A DNA stretch of 64,000 nucleotides from UBA8337 sp965221415. GTDB taxonomy: Bacteria; Pseudomonadota; Alphaproteobacteria; RS24. A program made the translations under genes and the position numbers. Position 1 is the first letter of the stretch; each line of letters starts with the position of its first letter. Of the stretch, positions 23,745 through 32,659 are shown piece by piece. Location: positions 186,001-250,000 of the forward strand of contig OZ244887.1 of assembly GCA_965221415.1 (NCBI GenBank). The letters are read 5' to 3'. The notes beneath the pieces are model-generated. The model ran no database searches. It was given only the letters and a program-made list of their open reading frames with translations, and had not been told where the DNA came from.

Positions 23745-26354
23745 CTACTTACTGCCTGATTGTAGGTTTTTCAAAACAGCAAAAGGCGAATGCGGGTCGG
23801 GCTGCTTCGTTCGGCGCGGGGCTTTCTTTATTTTCTTGGGCGCGCTTGTTTTGCTTTTAGGACGTTTTATATGTCGTTGAGGCCGCCAGAGCGTCACGGT
23901 TTCGGTTTCGGATAGTTCGAGCACATGCGGGCGATAGCCAAGCGCGGTTAAAATCTCGGCCAACTCATCGGCGCTGCACCCCATAATGGACATCATGGCT
24001 TCTGTGGGCTGAAAGCCTTGTTTGTTCTCGGCCAAAAGCGGGCGAATGATATCGGCCAATCGCTCTAACATATCGAGGCGAATGGCACGGGTTTTGGTCG
24101 CGTAAAACCCATTGGCGCGGTACAGCCAAAACGGTAGCGTTTCGCGGCCAGCTGAGGTCAGCCCCGCATTTGGCAGCGCGTCGATATCGCGGGTTATGGT
24201 GCGTGGCGTGTCGGCGCTATGATTGTGCTCTATCAGGCTGAGCAAAGCCAAAAGTCGCGCCGGCGCAGGCTTCAGCAAGGCGGGCATAAAAATAGTATAG
24301 AAGCCAAAGCGCACGCCCAATTTGCGCAGAACCCCGCGCAACGGTTGGTCGAGTTTGGCCAGCACCGCGCTGACATCGCGCCGCATCAGGCTGCCTTTAT
24401 TTTCCAAAAGCTGAAAGGCTAGCCCGCGCGCCAGTCCTTCAAGCGCGGTGGCTTCTTGTAATTGTTTCAACGGGGCGAGCTCGGTGGCGATTTTGTGGCG
24501 CACCCAATCCGTCAGCCGTGCCTCGGCGCGTTGGCGTGGCTCGCCCGTCAGCGTTTCGTCGGCGATTAAATGCACCGATGGCGTGAGATAAGAAAGGCGG
24601 TCGGCATCGTTGCCGCCTGCAATCTGGATATTTCCAATCGCCGCATTTTGCCACAAAACCTCACCCGTCTCGGTCAGGCTAAACGCATCATCCCTTTCAT
24701 GGGCGATAAGCTGGGCGCGTGTGCGCAAGGCATCGCCAACAGATTTCTCAACCGCCGCCCGTGCCGTGCCAGCAGGTGCGCCTTTCAATCGAGGGTCGCG
24801 CTCGACATGCAAACCGTTCAGCCGTCCCATATATTCGTGCGCCACCAGAATGTCGCCGCTATCTTCAATCTGCGCGACAATATCCTCGCGCCCCGCCAGA
24901 CGTCGCATCAGCACCGATGTTTTGCGGTCAACAAACTTGCCCATCAATTTCATATGCAGCGCATCCGAAAGACGCTCTTCAACCCCCCGACTGACCCCCT
25001 GCCAATGCGCAGGGTCGGCCAACCAATCATTGCGCTGTGCGATATAAGTCCATGTGCGGATATGCGCAAGCCGCATCGACAAAGTATCAAGGTCGTCATC
25101 AAGACGGTCGCAACGCTCAATGCGCTCGCTCAGCCACGCCTCGGGAATAAGCCCTTCATCATCGCAGAGAAAAGCAAACATCTCGCCGATAAGCGCGCTG
25201 TGTTCGCCAAGCGTGGTTTTGCGAAAATCAGGCATTTGTGTCACTTCCCATAAAAGCCGCAAGCGATGCTCCTCCCCAAGCAAATCCAATGTATCAGGGT
25301 CGCGGCTTAAAAGTTTTAACGCCTGCTGGTCATCAGCCACAGGCGCGCGCATCAGGCCAGCCCGTGGGGCAGGCTTTTCAAGGCTGATAAGCAATGCCTC
25401 AAGCGAGGAAAAATCAAGATTGGGATTGCGCCAGAACAATCCTTTTATCGGCTCGAACTCATGGGCTTCGATTTGCGCAATCAGCTCATCGTCGAAATGG
25501 TCTAAATCGCCCGTCACCCCAAAGCTGCCATCTTGTGTATGGCGACCCGCACGGCCTGCGATTTGTGCCAACTCAGCCGGCGTGAGCTCACGATGGTGGC
25601 GGCCATCAAATTTGCGCCTTTGGGCAAAAGCCACATGGTCAACATCCATGTTCAGCCCCATGCCAATGGCATCGGTGGCGACCAGAAAATCGACCTCGCC
25701 CGATTGATACATTTCAACTTGCGCATTACGGGTGCGCGGGCTTAGACCGCCCATCACGACAGCAGCACCGCCGCGCTGCTGACGAATAATCTCGGCAATC
25801 GCATAAACATTCTCAGACGAAAAGGCTGCGATAGCACTTCGCCGTGGTAGGCGCGATAGCTTTTGTCCGCCGCCCCAATTGAGGCGGGAAAATCGCACGC
25901 GGCTTTCAATTTCAATCCGCCCCAAGAGCTGGCGCAAAATAGGCGTCATGGTGGAAGCCCCGAGCAAGATTGTTTCAGCCGTGCCGCGTGCATGTAACAC
26001 ACGGTCGGTAAAAACAAACCCGCGCTCGGCATCGGCGGCTAGCTGACATTCATCAATGGCGATGAACTCGACCTCACGACTAATCGGCATGGCCTCAGTC
26101 GTGCAGATGAAATAGCGCGCCTTGGGCGGCAGGATTTTTTCTTCGCCCGTCATCAACGCCAAATCGGCTTTATGCACATGGCCAAAATCGCCGCGCAAGC
26201 AGCGGTCATAAATCTCGCGTGCCAGCAGCCGTAACGGCAGGCCAATCATGCCGCTATCATGCGCCAGCAGACGCTCCATAGCGAGATGGGTTTTGCCCGT
26301 ATTGGTCGGCCCAAGAACAATGCGCAAATTGGGTTGGAAAGAAATGCCAGACAT
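23745..26354 (-). CDS. SUV3-like superfamily 2 RNA/DNA helicase
   Basis: From the ATG at 26354 this is an 869-residue helicase. Walker A GPTNTGKT lies at 15-22 and the Walker B-like motif is DECQ. A motif VI-like segment around IAGRAGRH is followed by a long C-terminal region and a basic tail (KRPKSKTSAPKKIKKAPRRTK). It resembles the alphaproteobacterial relatives of mitochondrial SUV3, an RNA helicase of the degradosome. A start at 26396 would add 14 residues but has no ribosome binding site and a less natural sequence. It heads the minus-strand run helicase-S4-terB-fdxA. Confidence 0.88.
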   Translation of the reverse strand: MSGISFQPNLRIVLGPTNTGKTHLAMERLLAHDSGMIGLPLRLLAREIYDRCLRGDFGHVHKADLALMTGEEKILPPKARYFICTTEAMPISREVEFIAIDECQLAADAERGFVFTDRVLHARGTAETILLGASTMTPILRQLLGRIEIESRVRFSRLNWGGGQKLSRLPRRSAIAAFSSENVYAIAEIIRQQRGGAAVVMGGLSPRTRNAQVEMYQSGEVDFLVATDAIGMGLNMDVDHVAFAQRRKFDGRHHRELTPAELAQIAGRAGRHTQDGSFGVTGDLDHFDDELIAQIEAHEFEPIKGLFWRNPNLDFSSLEALLISLEKPAPRAGLMRAPVADDQQALKLLSRDPDTLDLLGEEHRLRLLWEVTQMPDFRKTTLGEHSALIGEMFAFLCDDEGLIPEAWLSERIERCDRLDDDLDTLSMRLAHIRTWTYIAQRNDWLADPAHWQGVSRGVEERLSDALHMKLMGKFVDRKTSVLMRRLAGREDIVAQIEDSGDILVAHEYMGRLNGLHVERDPRLKGAPAGTARAAVEKSVGDALRTRAQLIAHERDDAFSLTETGEVLWQNAAIGNIQIAGGNDADRLSYLTPSVHLIADETLTGEPRQRAEARLTDWVRHKIATELAPLKQLQEATALEGLARGLAFQLLENKGSLMRRDVSAVLAKLDQPLRGVLRKLGVRFGFYTIFMPALLKPAPARLLALLSLIEHNHSADTPRTITRDIDALPNAGLTSAGRETLPFWLYRANGFYATKTRAIRLDMLERLADIIRPLLAENKQGFQPTEAMMSIMGCSADELAEILTALGYRPHVLELSETETVTLWRPQRHIKRPKSKTSAPKKIKKAPRRTKQPDPHSPFAVLKNLQSGSK

Positions 26355-26403
26355 AGGCTCAAAATGCGCAAACGCCCCCAATATTGCAAGCAGCATTTGA
26401 GAG

Positions 26404-26515
26404 AAGTGATTCGAAAGTGATTCGATTCGAATCAGTTTTTAGAGACACCAGTGAACAGGCTAAGAACAGAGCATGTCCGAATCACTTACATAGTAGTTGT
26501 GCCCTATCTGTTCAC
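26404..26515. repeat. Interleaved direct and inverted repeats, operator-like
   Basis: AAGTGATTCG occurs at 26404-26413 and 26415-26424, and its reverse complement CGAATCACTT at 26478-26487. The palindrome GATTCGAATC lies at 26424-26433. A second pair, GTGAACAG (26451-26458) and CTGTTCAC (26508-26515), is interleaved. The region between the divergent helicase and acyl-CoA dehydrogenase genes has no ORF I believe. Confidence 0.8.
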
Positions 26516-26526
26516 GGCCATATATA
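26497..26526 (+). promoter_or_regulatory. Predicted promoter of the acyl-CoA dehydrogenase gene
   Basis: TTGTGC (26497-26502) and TATATA (26521-26526) are separated by 18 bp. The half-site CTGTTCAC of an inverted repeat lies inside the spacer, where a repressor would block polymerase. Confidence 0.5.
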
Positions 26527-26618
26527 GTGGGTCGCAAAAGCATCGGTTTTTCACCTTGCCACACCGCCCCCCCTTCGCCATGCTTGGGGCAGCTTAAAAT
26601 GTGCTGAGGGAGGCATTT

Positions 26619-27917
26619 ATGGACTTCGAGATTCCAGAAGATATCCGCACTTATCTGGCCGCTTTGGATAAGTTCATCGAGGCGGAGATTACGCCGCTGC
26701 AAATGCAGGATGATAATAATCGCTTTTTTGACCATCGGCGTGAGCATGCCCGTACGGATTGGGATAATAACGGCCTGCCGCGTCCTGAATGGGAAGAATT
26801 ATTGCGCGAGATGCGTCGTCGTGCCGATAAAGCGGGGCATTTGCGGTTTGGCTTGCCGAAAGAATATGGCGGGGCGGATGGGTCGAATCTGGCGATGGCG
26901 GTTATTCGCGAGCATCTCGCACATAAGGGGCTAGGTCTGCATAATGATTTGCAAAATGAAAGCTCGATTGTCGGCAATCTGCCGCAAGTTTTGATGTTCC
27001 GCGATTTCGGCACGCCAGAACAAGCCGACACATTTATCAATGGCATGTTGCAGGGCACGCATCGTATTTGCTTTGGGTTGACCGAGCCTGACCATGGCTC
27101 GGATGCAACTTGGATGGAAACCAAAGCCGTGCGCGAAACCCGCGATGGTGTCGATGGGTGGCTGCTGAATGGCGAGAAAATGTGGACGACGGGGATGCAT
27201 GTCGCCTCGCATGTTATGTTGTTTGCGCGCAGCTCTGGGGCGGATGGCACGGCCAAAGGCATCACTTGTTTTCTGGTCGAAGCCGATGACCCGGGCGTCA
27301 AAGTTGAAGAATATATGTGGACGTTCAACATGCCGACCGACCATCCGCGTGTGTCGTTCACCGATATTTGGGTGCCCGACAGCGCGATTTTGGGCGCGTT
27401 GGATAATGGCTTGGCTTTGGCGCAGCACTTCGTGCATGAAAACCGTATTCGCCAAGCCGCAAGCGGGGTCGGGGCGGCGCAATATTGCATCGACCAATCC
27501 GTCGCCTATGCCAAGTCGCGCGCGCCCTTTGGCAAACCCCTAGCGGGCAATCAGGCGATACAATTTCCGCTTACCGAATTGCATACCGAATGCGAGATGA
27601 TTCGCAATCTGGTGTATAAAACGGCGGCGCAAATGGACACGATGAGCAAGCCAGAAGTGGCGATTTATTTATCAGACAAAGTGTCGATGTGTAATTATCG
27701 CGCCAATCGGTTGGTGTGCGAGGCAGCAGACCGTGCCATTCAAGTGCATGGCGGCATCGGCTATTCGCGCCATATGCCGTTCGAGCATATTTATCGGCAT
27801 CATCGGCGTTATCGGATTACGGAAGGCTCGGAGGAGATTCAAATTCGCAAAGTAGCGGCGCATTTATTCGGCTTTATTCAACCCCTTAGTCAGGCAGAGA
27901 AAAGTAAAAAATCATGA
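26619..27917 (+). CDS. Acyl-CoA dehydrogenase family protein
   Basis: This 432-residue flavoprotein oxidises an acyl-CoA and passes electrons to ETF. It has a FGLTEPDHGSD flavin-contact motif, a middle beta domain, VHGGIGYSRHMPFE and a C-terminal ITEGSEEIQIRKVA region in which the glutamate takes the catalytic-base position. The start at 26619 has GAGGGAGG at ideal spacing; a GTG at 26601 would place the ribosome binding site inside the gene. It is longer at the N-terminus than short-chain enzymes, like the ACAD10/11-related group. A thioesterase gene overlaps its stop. Substrate unknown. Confidence 0.9.
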   Translation: MDFEIPEDIRTYLAALDKFIEAEITPLQMQDDNNRFFDHRREHARTDWDNNGLPRPEWEELLREMRRRADKAGHLRFGLPKEYGGADGSNLAMAVIREHLAHKGLGLHNDLQNESSIVGNLPQVLMFRDFGTPEQADTFINGMLQGTHRICFGLTEPDHGSDATWMETKAVRETRDGVDGWLLNGEKMWTTGMHVASHVMLFARSSGADGTAKGITCFLVEADDPGVKVEEYMWTFNMPTDHPRVSFTDIWVPDSAILGALDNGLALAQHFVHENRIRQAASGVGAAQYCIDQSVAYAKSRAPFGKPLAGNQAIQFPLTELHTECEMIRNLVYKTAAQMDTMSKPEVAIYLSDKVSMCNYRANRLVCEAADRAIQVHGGIGYSRHMPFEHIYRHHRRYRITEGSEEIQIRKVAAHLFGFIQPLSQAEKSKKS

Positions 27918-28354
27918 GTATTCCAGAAGGCTGGCGACCGCTCGATTTTGATGGCCATTTCGACCATCTTGATACGCATTTTATCGCCCATGTCGGCCCG
28001 CTTTATATCCGCGAGAGCGAAACGGAAAGCCAACTCGGTTTCGAGGTGCTGTCGCATATGTGCAATCCGGCGGGTATTTGTCATGGCGGCATGTTGATGA
28101 CGGTGATGGATGTCGGCCTCGTTTTTATTTTGCACGCAAAGCTCGGCGGGCATGTCTTTACGCCGACCATGAGCATGAATATGGATTTTGTGTCGCCGGG
28201 CAAAAAGGGCGATTTTCTGATTTGCGAAGGGGCGTGTACGCGGGCGAGCAAAAGCACTGGTTTTGTCAGCGGTCAACTGGTGGGCAGCGACGGTGTGGTT
28301 ATCACGGGCAGTGCGATAATGAAAATCACCAAGATTGGGTTTGATGCGGCCTGA
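27914..28354 (+). CDS. PaaI-type hotdog-fold thioesterase
   Basis: This 146-residue hotdog protein has the PaaI signature around NPAGICHGGMLMTVMD, with the H57-G58-G59 turn and D66. It probably hydrolyses an acyl-CoA. It overlaps the acyl-CoA dehydrogenase stop by 4 nt (ATGA), so the two are probably coupled and act on related CoA esters. The specific substrate cannot be told. Confidence 0.9.
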   Translation: MSIPEGWRPLDFDGHFDHLDTHFIAHVGPLYIRESETESQLGFEVLSHMCNPAGICHGGMLMTVMDVGLVFILHAKLGGHVFTPTMSMNMDFVSPGKKGDFLICEGACTRASKSTGFVSGQLVGSDGVVITGSAIMKITKIGFDAA

Positions 28355-28361
28355 AAATCGC

Positions 28362-28390
28362 TTGACGGGAGCCAACTGGTTTTCTATATC
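28362..28390 (+). promoter_or_regulatory. Predicted rpmB promoter
   Basis: TTGACG (28362-28367) and TATATC (28385-28390) with a 17-bp spacer start just after the thioesterase stop. The leader to the rpmB ATG is about 30 nt and contains an AGGAG ribosome binding site. Confidence 0.65.
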
Positions 28391-28426
28391 AGGGCATCTT
28401 TTAATGAGATGAACAGGAGCAAGCAC

Positions 28427-28708
28427 ATGTCACGTGTATGCGAATTGACGGGTAAATCGGTAATGAGCGGCAATAATGTCAGCCACGCGATGAATAAAAC
28501 GCGGCGGCGTTTTCTGCCTAATTTGCAGCAAGTCAGCTTGCCAAGCGAAGTTTTGGGACGCGCTTTGCGTCTGCGTATTTCGACCGCCGCGCTGCGCTCG
28601 GTAGAACATATTGGCGGCATTGATGCGTTTTTAATGAAAGCCAAAGACACGCAGCTTTCGGCCAAAGCCTTGAAACTCAAGAAGCTGATTTCGACAAAAG
28701 CGGCTTAG
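28427..28708 (+). CDS. rpmB: 50S ribosomal protein L28
   Basis: This 93-residue L28 begins MSRVCELTGK with the usual bacterial signature and continues VSHAMNKTRRRFLPNLQ. It is of normal alphaproteobacterial length. The ATG at 28427 is preceded by CAGGAG and a strong promoter. The last 32 bases of the gene overlap, on the opposite strand, the last codons of cobT. Confidence 0.97.
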   Translation: MSRVCELTGKSVMSGNNVSHAMNKTRRRFLPNLQQVSLPSEVLGRALRLRISTAALRSVEHIGGIDAFLMKAKDTQLSAKALKLKKLISTKAA

Positions 28709-30572
28709 CGCCTGCTTTTAAAGCCCCTGTGTTCACGCCCTTTTCGCGTTTTTTATCGCCCTCATTTTCTTCGAATAATTCAGCCAGCTTATCGGTCATC
28801 GCCCCGCCCAACTGCTCGGCATCGACGATGGTCACCGCGCGGCGATAATAGCGCGTCACATCATGGCCGATGCCAATGGCAATCAGCTCAACTGGCGATT
28901 GGGTCTCGATATCTTCGATGACATTGCGCAAATGCTTTTCCAGATAATTACCCGCATTGACGCTCAAAGTTGAATCATCAACTGGCGCGCCATCTGAAAT
29001 AACCATCAAAATGCGGCGCTGCTCAGGCCGTGCCAGCAAACGATTATGCGCCCAAATCAACGCCTCGCCATCAATGTTTTCTTTCAAAAGCCCCTCGCGC
29101 ATCATCAGACCCAGATTGCGTCGGGCGCGTCGCCATGGGGTGTCTGCCCCTTTGTAAATAATATGGCGCAAATCATTCAGCCGACCCGGATGGCTCGGCT
29201 TGCCATTGCTCATCCATGTTTCGCGCGCTTGCCCACCTTTCCAAGCCCGCGTGGTGAAACCCAAAATTTCGGTTTTCACATTGCAGCGTTCCAAAGTGCG
29301 CGCCAGAATATCGGCGCACATCGCTGCCACGCTAATCGGTCGTCCGCGCATCGAGCCAGAATTATCCAGCAGCAAAGTCACGACGGTATCGCGGAAAGTC
29401 GTGTCGCTTTCCATTTTATAAGAAAGCGGCTGCATCGGATCCATAATGATGCGCGATAGCCGTGCAGGGTCGAGATAGCCCTCCTCAAGGTCAAACTCCC
29501 ATGAGCGATTTTGCTTCGCCTGCAAACGACGCTGCAGCCGATTGGCAAGGCGTGCGACAACGCCCTGCATTTGCTGCAATTGCTGGTCGAGATAATCGCG
29601 CAGCCGTTCCAATTCTTCGGCATCGCATAACTCTTCTGCTTCAATGGTCTCGTCAAATTTGCTGGTATATATGTGATAAGCAGATTTCTCAGGGTTCACC
29701 GTGCCATCGGCGTAAGGCTGTGCGGCTTCGCCCGCCTCTTCGCCGTCGCTTTCGCCGTCAACTTCTTCGCCGTCCATCTGAATGGTTTGTTCGTCGCCGT
29801 CTTCCATCGCGGCATCGCCAATCTCCATGTCATCAGCCGACATACCCTCTTGGCTTTCCGCTTGACCCCCTTCGCCATCTTGGGCCCCGTCTTCTGCGTC
29901 TTGACCGTCGCCTTCTTCGCCATCGCTCTGTTCATCTTCGCCAGTCGCTTCTGTGAGGTCTAAATCGACCAAAATATCGCGGGTCAATTTACCAAAGGCG
30001 CGTTGGTCGTCCATCACGGCTTCCAGTCCGCCGATTTTATCGCCGACGCGCGCGTCTATCCAATCGCGCCATGCCGCAACGACACCCGCAGCGGGGGCAG
30101 GGGGTGCAACGCCTGTCAGTTTTTCACGCACCATAAAACCCAGAGCTTCGGCCAAGGGGGCTTCTTCGCGGGTCATGGTCTCTGTAAAGCCGAGCTTCTC
30201 GCATCGCTGAGCGTGCATGGCATTGATATTTTGCCCGACCCCCGCCATCGCGCGTGTGCCGATGGCTTCGCAGCGTGCTGTCTCGGCGGCATCGAAAGAG
30301 GCGCGTGCGTCAGGCTCGCTTGGGGCAAGATGGCTTGTCAAACTGTCGTCATGATGTGCCAATTGCAGCGCGAAACTATCGGACTGGCCGCGCACATTTT
30401 GCACATCAGTCGGGTCGAGGTCGATTGCGGGTTGCGGCAAGCGCGCCTTCAGCCCCGCCAAGGTCGGCCTTTCCGTGCCAAAGCTCACCGATAGCTCGGC
30501 CTTTTCAGAAATCGAGCGCATCGTCTGCGTAAGGGCGCGTTTAAACTCTTCAACCGGTGATTTTTCGACCAT
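28677..30572 (-). CDS. cobT: Cobaltochelatase subunit CobT
   Basis: CobT with CobS and CobN inserts cobalt into hydrogenobyrinate diamide in aerobic B12 synthesis; CobS and CobT form a chaperone-like AAA+ complex. The 631-residue protein has an N-terminal CobT domain, a very acidic linker at about 205-285, and a C-terminal von Willebrand A domain with the MIDAS motif DNSGS at 403-407. The start follows the cobS stop region by 2 nt in the complex order cobS-cobT. Its 3' end runs 32 nt into rpmB on the other strand. Confidence 0.95.
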   Translation of the reverse strand: MVEKSPVEEFKRALTQTMRSISEKAELSVSFGTERPTLAGLKARLPQPAIDLDPTDVQNVRGQSDSFALQLAHHDDSLTSHLAPSEPDARASFDAAETARCEAIGTRAMAGVGQNINAMHAQRCEKLGFTETMTREEAPLAEALGFMVREKLTGVAPPAPAAGVVAAWRDWIDARVGDKIGGLEAVMDDQRAFGKLTRDILVDLDLTEATGEDEQSDGEEGDGQDAEDGAQDGEGGQAESQEGMSADDMEIGDAAMEDGDEQTIQMDGEEVDGESDGEEAGEAAQPYADGTVNPEKSAYHIYTSKFDETIEAEELCDAEELERLRDYLDQQLQQMQGVVARLANRLQRRLQAKQNRSWEFDLEEGYLDPARLSRIIMDPMQPLSYKMESDTTFRDTVVTLLLDNSGSMRGRPISVAAMCADILARTLERCNVKTEILGFTTRAWKGGQARETWMSNGKPSHPGRLNDLRHIIYKGADTPWRRARRNLGLMMREGLLKENIDGEALIWAHNRLLARPEQRRILMVISDGAPVDDSTLSVNAGNYLEKHLRNVIEDIETQSPVELIAIGIGHDVTRYYRRAVTIVDAEQLGGAMTDKLAELFEENEGDKKREKGVNTGALKAGAKPLLSKSAS

Positions 30573-30574
30573 GC

Positions 30575-31591
30575 CTAGCTGCCGTCTGACACCGAAATAG
30601 TCTCTTGCGGCAGTTCATCGCCAAAGCAACGCTGATAAAACTCCGCGACGGTGGCGCGTTCCAACTCATCGCATTTGTTCAAGAAAGTAAGCTGGAAAGC
30701 CAGTGCAATATCTTGGCCTAGAATCTCAGCATTTTCCGCCCATGTCAGCACGGTACGCGGGCTCATCAGGGTTGAGATATCGCCATTGATAAACGCGGCA
30801 CGGGTCAGATTGGCAACGCGCACCATGCTCTCGATTTTTTCACGCCCCTGCGCGCCCTTATAGCCATCCGCTTTGGCGTGGACAATATCGGTTTCGTGCT
30901 CATGCGATAGATAGTTCAGCGTGGTCACGATGTTCCAGCGATCCATCTGCCCCTGATTGATTTGCTGCGTGCCATGATACAGACCCGATGTATCGCCCAG
31001 ACCAATCGTATTGGTGGTCGCAAACAGGCGAAAGCTTTCGTTCGGGCGAATGACTTTGTTCTGGTCGAGCAGGGTCAGCTTGCCCGCGATTTCCAAAACC
31101 CGTTGGATAACGAACATCACATCGGGGCGGCCTGCGTCATATTCATCGAACACCAAGGCGACGGGATTTTGCAGCGCCCATGGCAGCATGCCTTCTTGAA
31201 ACTCGGTGACTTGCTTGCCGTCTTTCAGCACGATGGCATCTTTGCCGACCAAGTCGATACGGCTGATATGGCTGTCGAGATTGACGCGCACGCATGGCCA
31301 GTTGAGGCGCGCGGCGACTTGCTCGATATGGGTTGACTTGCCCGTGCCGTGATAGCCTTGCACCATGACGCGGCGATTATGCGCAAAGCCCGCCAGCAGC
31401 GCCAGTGTGGTTTTTGCATCAAACAAATAGTTCTCGTCGAGGTCTGGCACATATTCGCTGCGCGCGCTAAAGGCCGGCACTTCTATGTCTCGGGCAATAT
31501 CAATATCAATACCGAACACATCGCGGGCGTTTACTTTCGTGTCAGGCGCACTCGGCATGCCCGCATCTGGTTTCTTGGCCTTATCACTCAT
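30575..31591 (-). CDS. cobS: Cobaltochelatase subunit CobS
   Basis: CobS is the AAA+ ATPase partner of CobT. From the ATG at 31591, which has GGAG six bases before it, the protein has 338 residues. The Walker A motif is GYHGTGKS at 79-86, and a Walker B-like LVFDEYDAG and a sensor ATTNT segment follow. The two genes are separated by 2 nt. A start 24 nt upstream is in frame but lacks a ribosome binding site. CobN was not seen in this window. Confidence 0.95.
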   Translation of the reverse strand: MSDKAKKPDAGMPSAPDTKVNARDVFGIDIDIARDIEVPAFSARSEYVPDLDENYLFDAKTTLALLAGFAHNRRVMVQGYHGTGKSTHIEQVAARLNWPCVRVNLDSHISRIDLVGKDAIVLKDGKQVTEFQEGMLPWALQNPVALVFDEYDAGRPDVMFVIQRVLEIAGKLTLLDQNKVIRPNESFRLFATTNTIGLGDTSGLYHGTQQINQGQMDRWNIVTTLNYLSHEHETDIVHAKADGYKGAQGREKIESMVRVANLTRAAFINGDISTLMSPRTVLTWAENAEILGQDIALAFQLTFLNKCDELERATVAEFYQRCFGDELPQETISVSDGS

Positions 31592-31662
31592 CGAAATCTC
31601 CAAAGTTCGTAACATCCATGATTGGATAAGGTGTTAGCAGAAAGGCGCGCAGAACAAAAGGG

Positions 31663-32259
31663 CTAGCAAAAGCCAGAGGCTTTTAAATAATCATGCGCTT
31701 GAATGACACTTTGCAATTGTTCTTCGTGTGTGCGCTGGCCGCCATTGGCATCAGGGTGATATTGCTTCACCAAAACTTTATAGCGTTTGCGGACATCTTC
31801 AGCACTTGCGGTTTCGGGTAATTCCAAAACCTCAAGCGCGCGCTTTTGCCCCATCGTCACACCCGATGGTCCCGTCGCTTCGCCCTCGACTTTGCCCGCA
31901 TGGGACATCAGCTCGAGGGGGTCGTGGAATTGCCAATCCTCAGCCTTTGCCCCCCGCGCACGACGCGTCCCCATCGCCCAAGTCGGGCGGTGTCCCGTTT
32001 GCGCGGCGCGGCGGAAACTTTCCGCATCATCGCTCGACATGCCTTCAAAGTAATTATAGCTGCGATTATATTCGCGGACATGCTCGTAGCAAAAATAGCG
32101 CCGACCATTTTCGCGTGGGCCTGCCGGTGCGGGATAGCCGGCGGCTTCCCCACAGGATGGCCAATCGCACAAGGCCGTGTGCTTTCCCACCTGCGCGCGC
32201 TTTTTTTCGTCGCGGCGGCTCATGCGTATCATATCAAAATATTTCGACCCTAAATTCAT
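31663..32259 (-). CDS. J-domain (DnaJ-like) protein
   Basis: This 198-residue protein has a C-terminal J domain of about 60 residues with the HPD motif at 168-170 (YHPDANGG). The N-terminal part has a CDWPSC...C pattern that looks like a small metal site. J domains stimulate Hsp70 ATPase; the client is unknown. Its promoter may be an extended -10, TGCTATACT, on the minus strand at about 32304-32296. It is upstream of cobS on the same strand and divergent from bolA, a conserved alphaproteobacterial arrangement. Confidence 0.88.
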   Translation of the reverse strand: MNLGSKYFDMIRMSRRDEKKRAQVGKHTALCDWPSCGEAAGYPAPAGPRENGRRYFCYEHVREYNRSYNYFEGMSSDDAESFRRAAQTGHRPTWAMGTRRARGAKAEDWQFHDPLELMSHAGKVEGEATGPSGVTMGQKRALEVLELPETASAEDVRKRYKVLVKQYHPDANGGQRTHEEQLQSVIQAHDYLKASGFC

Positions 32260-32381
32260 CAATGTTCATCCATTAGCGGGTTACGTCCGTCCCAGAGTAT
32301 AGCAAGATTTGCCGTCACACTTGCGATATATGTCAAAAAGCCGCAAACTGAAATACGCCAAACTCACATGAGGGACAAGCC

Positions 32382-32657
32382 TTGCTGCGCGATATTATAG
32401 AAGAAAAGTTAACCAAAGCCTATACGCCTGACAGCTTACACGTAGTTGATGAGTCGCATTTACACGAAGGCCATGCAGGCGCACGCCCCGAAGGGGAGAC
32501 GCATTTTCGGGTGCATATGGTGAGTGCCGCTTTCGAGGGTCTTTCGCGGATTGACCGTCAGCGGCAGGTTTTCGAGACGTTGAAAGAGCATATGGACAGC
32601 CCCATCCACGCTTTGGCTCTGAAGCTGAAAAGCCCACTTGAAGCGGACGGCGACTAA
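32382..32657 (+). CDS. bolA: BolA-family protein
   Basis: This 91-residue BolA-fold protein has the HFRVHMVSAAFEGLSRIDRQRQVFETL core and the conserved C-terminal HALALKLKSP. It starts at TTG, since the nearest ATG is out of frame and soon stops, and AGGGA lies 7 nt before the TTG. BolA proteins pair with monothiol glutaredoxins in iron-sulfur and stress regulation. Its stop is 2 bp from the stop of the convergent corC gene. Confidence 0.88.
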   Translation: MLRDIIEEKLTKAYTPDSLHVVDESHLHEGHAGARPEGETHFRVHMVSAAFEGLSRIDRQRQVFETLKEHMDSPIHALALKLKSPLEADGD

Positions 32658-32659
32658 AA

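Noticed and set aside
26460..26747. Minus-strand 95-residue frame before and into the acyl-CoA dehydrogenase gene
   Set aside because: It lies over the repeats and promoter and the antisense start of a convincing gene, and shows no family likeness.
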